A stretch of 30,777 bases of DNA from a virus, in the IMG/VR virus record IMGVR_UViG_3300046000_004551, positions 1 to 30,777 of that record. One strand, given 5' to 3'. Positions 29,894 to 30,777 of this stretch are shown piece after piece. A model generated the notes under the pieces. It was given only the letters and a program-made list of their open reading frames with translations. It ran no database searches and had not been told where the DNA came from. A program made the translations under genes and the position numbers. The stretch's first letter is position 1. Every line of letters begins with the position of its first letter.

Positions 29894-30090
29894 AACTTCG
29901 TTTTTTCTGCGGCCAGTTCGCGCTGCAACCGCATAATCGTCTGCACCTGTTGCGACATATATGCTTCTTGTTCAAGAAATAGCCCATTCAGAAGCTCTAG
30001 GTGAACCTGAGTCAACGCCACAGGTTCATCTGCTACCGCGCACCCTTCTAAAGCAAGCAAGAGCACTAAGATCGCTATAGCCCGTTTCAC
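29884..30090 (-). CDS. Small lipoprotein
   Basis: 68 residues, GTG start at 30090-30088. A signal peptide (KRAIAILVLLLALEGC) ends in a lipobox-like LEGC, so Cys17 would be lipidated. The mature part is about 50 residues, largely helical (TQVHLELLNGLFLEQEAYMS, VQTIMRLQRELAAEKTK), possibly a short coiled coil. It overlaps the upstream 31-residue gene (GTGA) and the downstream GNAT gene by 10 nt. The size resembles an outer-membrane spanin (Rz1), but the Pro-rich segment usual there is missing and there is no Rz-type partner. An exclusion lipoprotein is another option. Confidence 0.65.
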   Translation of the reverse strand: MKRAIAILVLLLALEGCAVADEPVALTQVHLELLNGLFLEQEAYMSQQVQTIMRLQRELAAEKTKLCI

Positions 30091-30182
30091 AAGACACCTA
30101 TCTTCAGGAGCAGCCAGATAAGAAACCCCATGCCATTCACATAAAGGATGTTGGCGATAAAGAGCATGTCAATCATGTTCAT
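30087..30182 (-). CDS. 31-residue single-span membrane peptide
   Basis: Translated by hand: ATG at 30182-30180, stop TGA at 30089-30087. The product (MNMIDMLFIANILYVNGMGF then LIWLLLKIGVL) is almost wholly hydrophobic and should span the membrane once. Its ATG overlaps the ATPase stop as TAATG, and its stop overlaps the lipoprotein GTG start. GAGAG lies 7 nt upstream. Tight coupling on both sides argues that it is a real gene. Possible roles are a small holin-like or toxin-like peptide, or a partner of the lipoprotein. Confidence 0.55.
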   Translation of the reverse strand: MNMIDMLFIANILYVNGMGFLIWLLLKIGVL

Positions 30183-30777
30183 TACATGGCTCTCAGCAGC
30201 AAACCGTTGACCTGATCGCGGGTCAGAGAATCGGTTCCAGCGGTCAGAGAGGCGGTTTTCATGATCTCGACTTCGAGCTTTTCGCGGTAACGCTTGTCGA
30301 TGTAGAGATTTGGCGACAGATCCTTCACCATGTCCGTGTGCGTTGTCGCAACGATTACGGTTGTGCCGAGCTTTCGTGCTGTTTTCTGGATTGAATAGGC
30401 GATCACCTTCGCTGCGGTGCGGTCAAGAACCGCCATAAACTCGTCAGCCACCCACACGTCGGCTTCGCTCTCGATAGCCTTGGCAAGGCGGAAGCGGTAA
30501 CGTTGGCCGTCCGACAGTTCGCCAGGCTTTCTGATGAACAGATAGGCATCGTTGAGGCCGGCGATTGATAGTAGGCGTAGAGCATCATTGGTGTTCTTTC
30601 CAATCTGGTCGATAAGGGGTAGGTCAGGCTGAAGAACCACGTTGTCCAGGTTCATGACAGACATGCCGCGCTCACCCATCTGGCGTTCCAGGTCACGCAG
30701 TAGCAATGACTTGCCGCTGCCTGATTGACCGGTGATGTAGACAACATCGCCTGGGTTGACCTCCAAGATCAGGTTGT
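30182..30777 (-). CDS. ABC-type ATPase, N-terminus cut by window edge
   Basis: About 198 residues are visible; the frame is open to the right edge (NLILEVNPGDVV), so the true start lies outside. Walker A is GQSGSGKS, the signature motif is ELSDGQRYRFRLAKAI, Walker B is VWVADEFMAVLD, and the H-loop is ATTHTDM. It has no membrane domain, and no permease gene is visible. The closing residues (LTRDQVNGLLLRAM) are followed directly by the membrane peptide. The short spacing between motifs and the nearby GNAT gene suggest a COG2401-like ATPase and not a transporter. Such ATPases may act on nucleic acid. Function not established. Confidence 0.8.
   Translation of the reverse strand, partial: NLILEVNPGDVVYITGQSGSGKSLLLRDLERQMGERGMSVMNLDNVVLQPDLPLIDQIGKNTNDALRLLSIAGLNDAYLFIRKPGELSDGQRYRFRLAKAIESEADVWVADEFMAVLDRTAAKVIAYSIQKTARKLGTTVIVATTHTDMVKDLSPNLYIDKRYREKLEVEIMKTASLTAGTDSLTRDQVNGLLLRAM

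Noticed and set aside
30182-30777. A drug or nutrient ABC transporter
   Set aside because: There is an ATPase only, with no permease or binding protein visible; the context is a phage operon beside a GNAT gene.
1-30777. tRNA or rRNA genes, insertion sequences, integrase or attachment sites
   Set aside because: I looked on both strands and saw no cloverleaf, transposase, recombinase or flanking direct repeats that I could support.

Overview
This window is the late structural region of a tailed phage, or of a prophage that keeps the whole structural module. The virion is a siphovirus with a long, flexible, lambda-type tail. Nearly all genes lie on the minus strand and are tightly packed, with many TAATG and ATGA stop/start overlaps, so transcription runs from high to low coordinates. 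The moderate GC content, strong Shine-Dalgarno sites, lambda-like tail-tip order and sigma70-like promoters suggest a phage of a Gram-negative, probably gammaproteobacterial, host. I cannot name the host or say whether the phage is temperate.

Right to left, in transcription order. (1) 28654-30777 is an accessory block: an ABC-type ATPase cut by the window edge, a 31-residue membrane peptide, a small lipoprotein, a GNAT-fold protein and a winged-helix protein. The ATPase plus GNAT pair resembles a split form of the ABC-ATPase/acetyltransferase fusion family COG2401. A DNA-modification or counter-defence role is possible but not shown. (2) 28356-28653 is a non-coding control region with a candidate late promoter, inverted repeats, and a strong intrinsic terminator just ahead of the small terminase gene. 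(3) 19967-28355 is packaging and head: small and large terminase, portal, Ala-rich scaffold, major capsid protein, and connector or head-completion genes. (4) 10670-19970 is the tail: tail terminator, tail tube, the G/T chaperone pair with a canonical -1 slippery site, tape measure, and the M-, L-, K- and I/J-like tip proteins. (5) 1-10670 is the receptor-binding end: a 1822-residue J-like tip protein, a lambda-Stf-like fibre, a 2OG-Fe(II) hydroxylase, two collagen-like proteins (one with a Hedgehog/intein Hint domain), small proteins, a cupin and a third collagen-like protein running off the left edge.

One gene is on the plus strand: a 68-codon unit (2059-2262) with its own sigma70 promoter and intrinsic terminator, in the middle of the fibre genes. 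It encodes a tandem-repeat protein and looks like a moron.

Two themes stand out. First, a 16-bp palindrome with consensus AAGTCA-N4-TGACTT recurs in almost every gap between late genes and overlaps several candidate promoters, which suggests one phage regulator acts along the whole late region. Second, collagen-like Gly-X-Y fibre proteins sit beside a prolyl-hydroxylase-like enzyme and a cupin, which suggests the fibres may be chemically modified.
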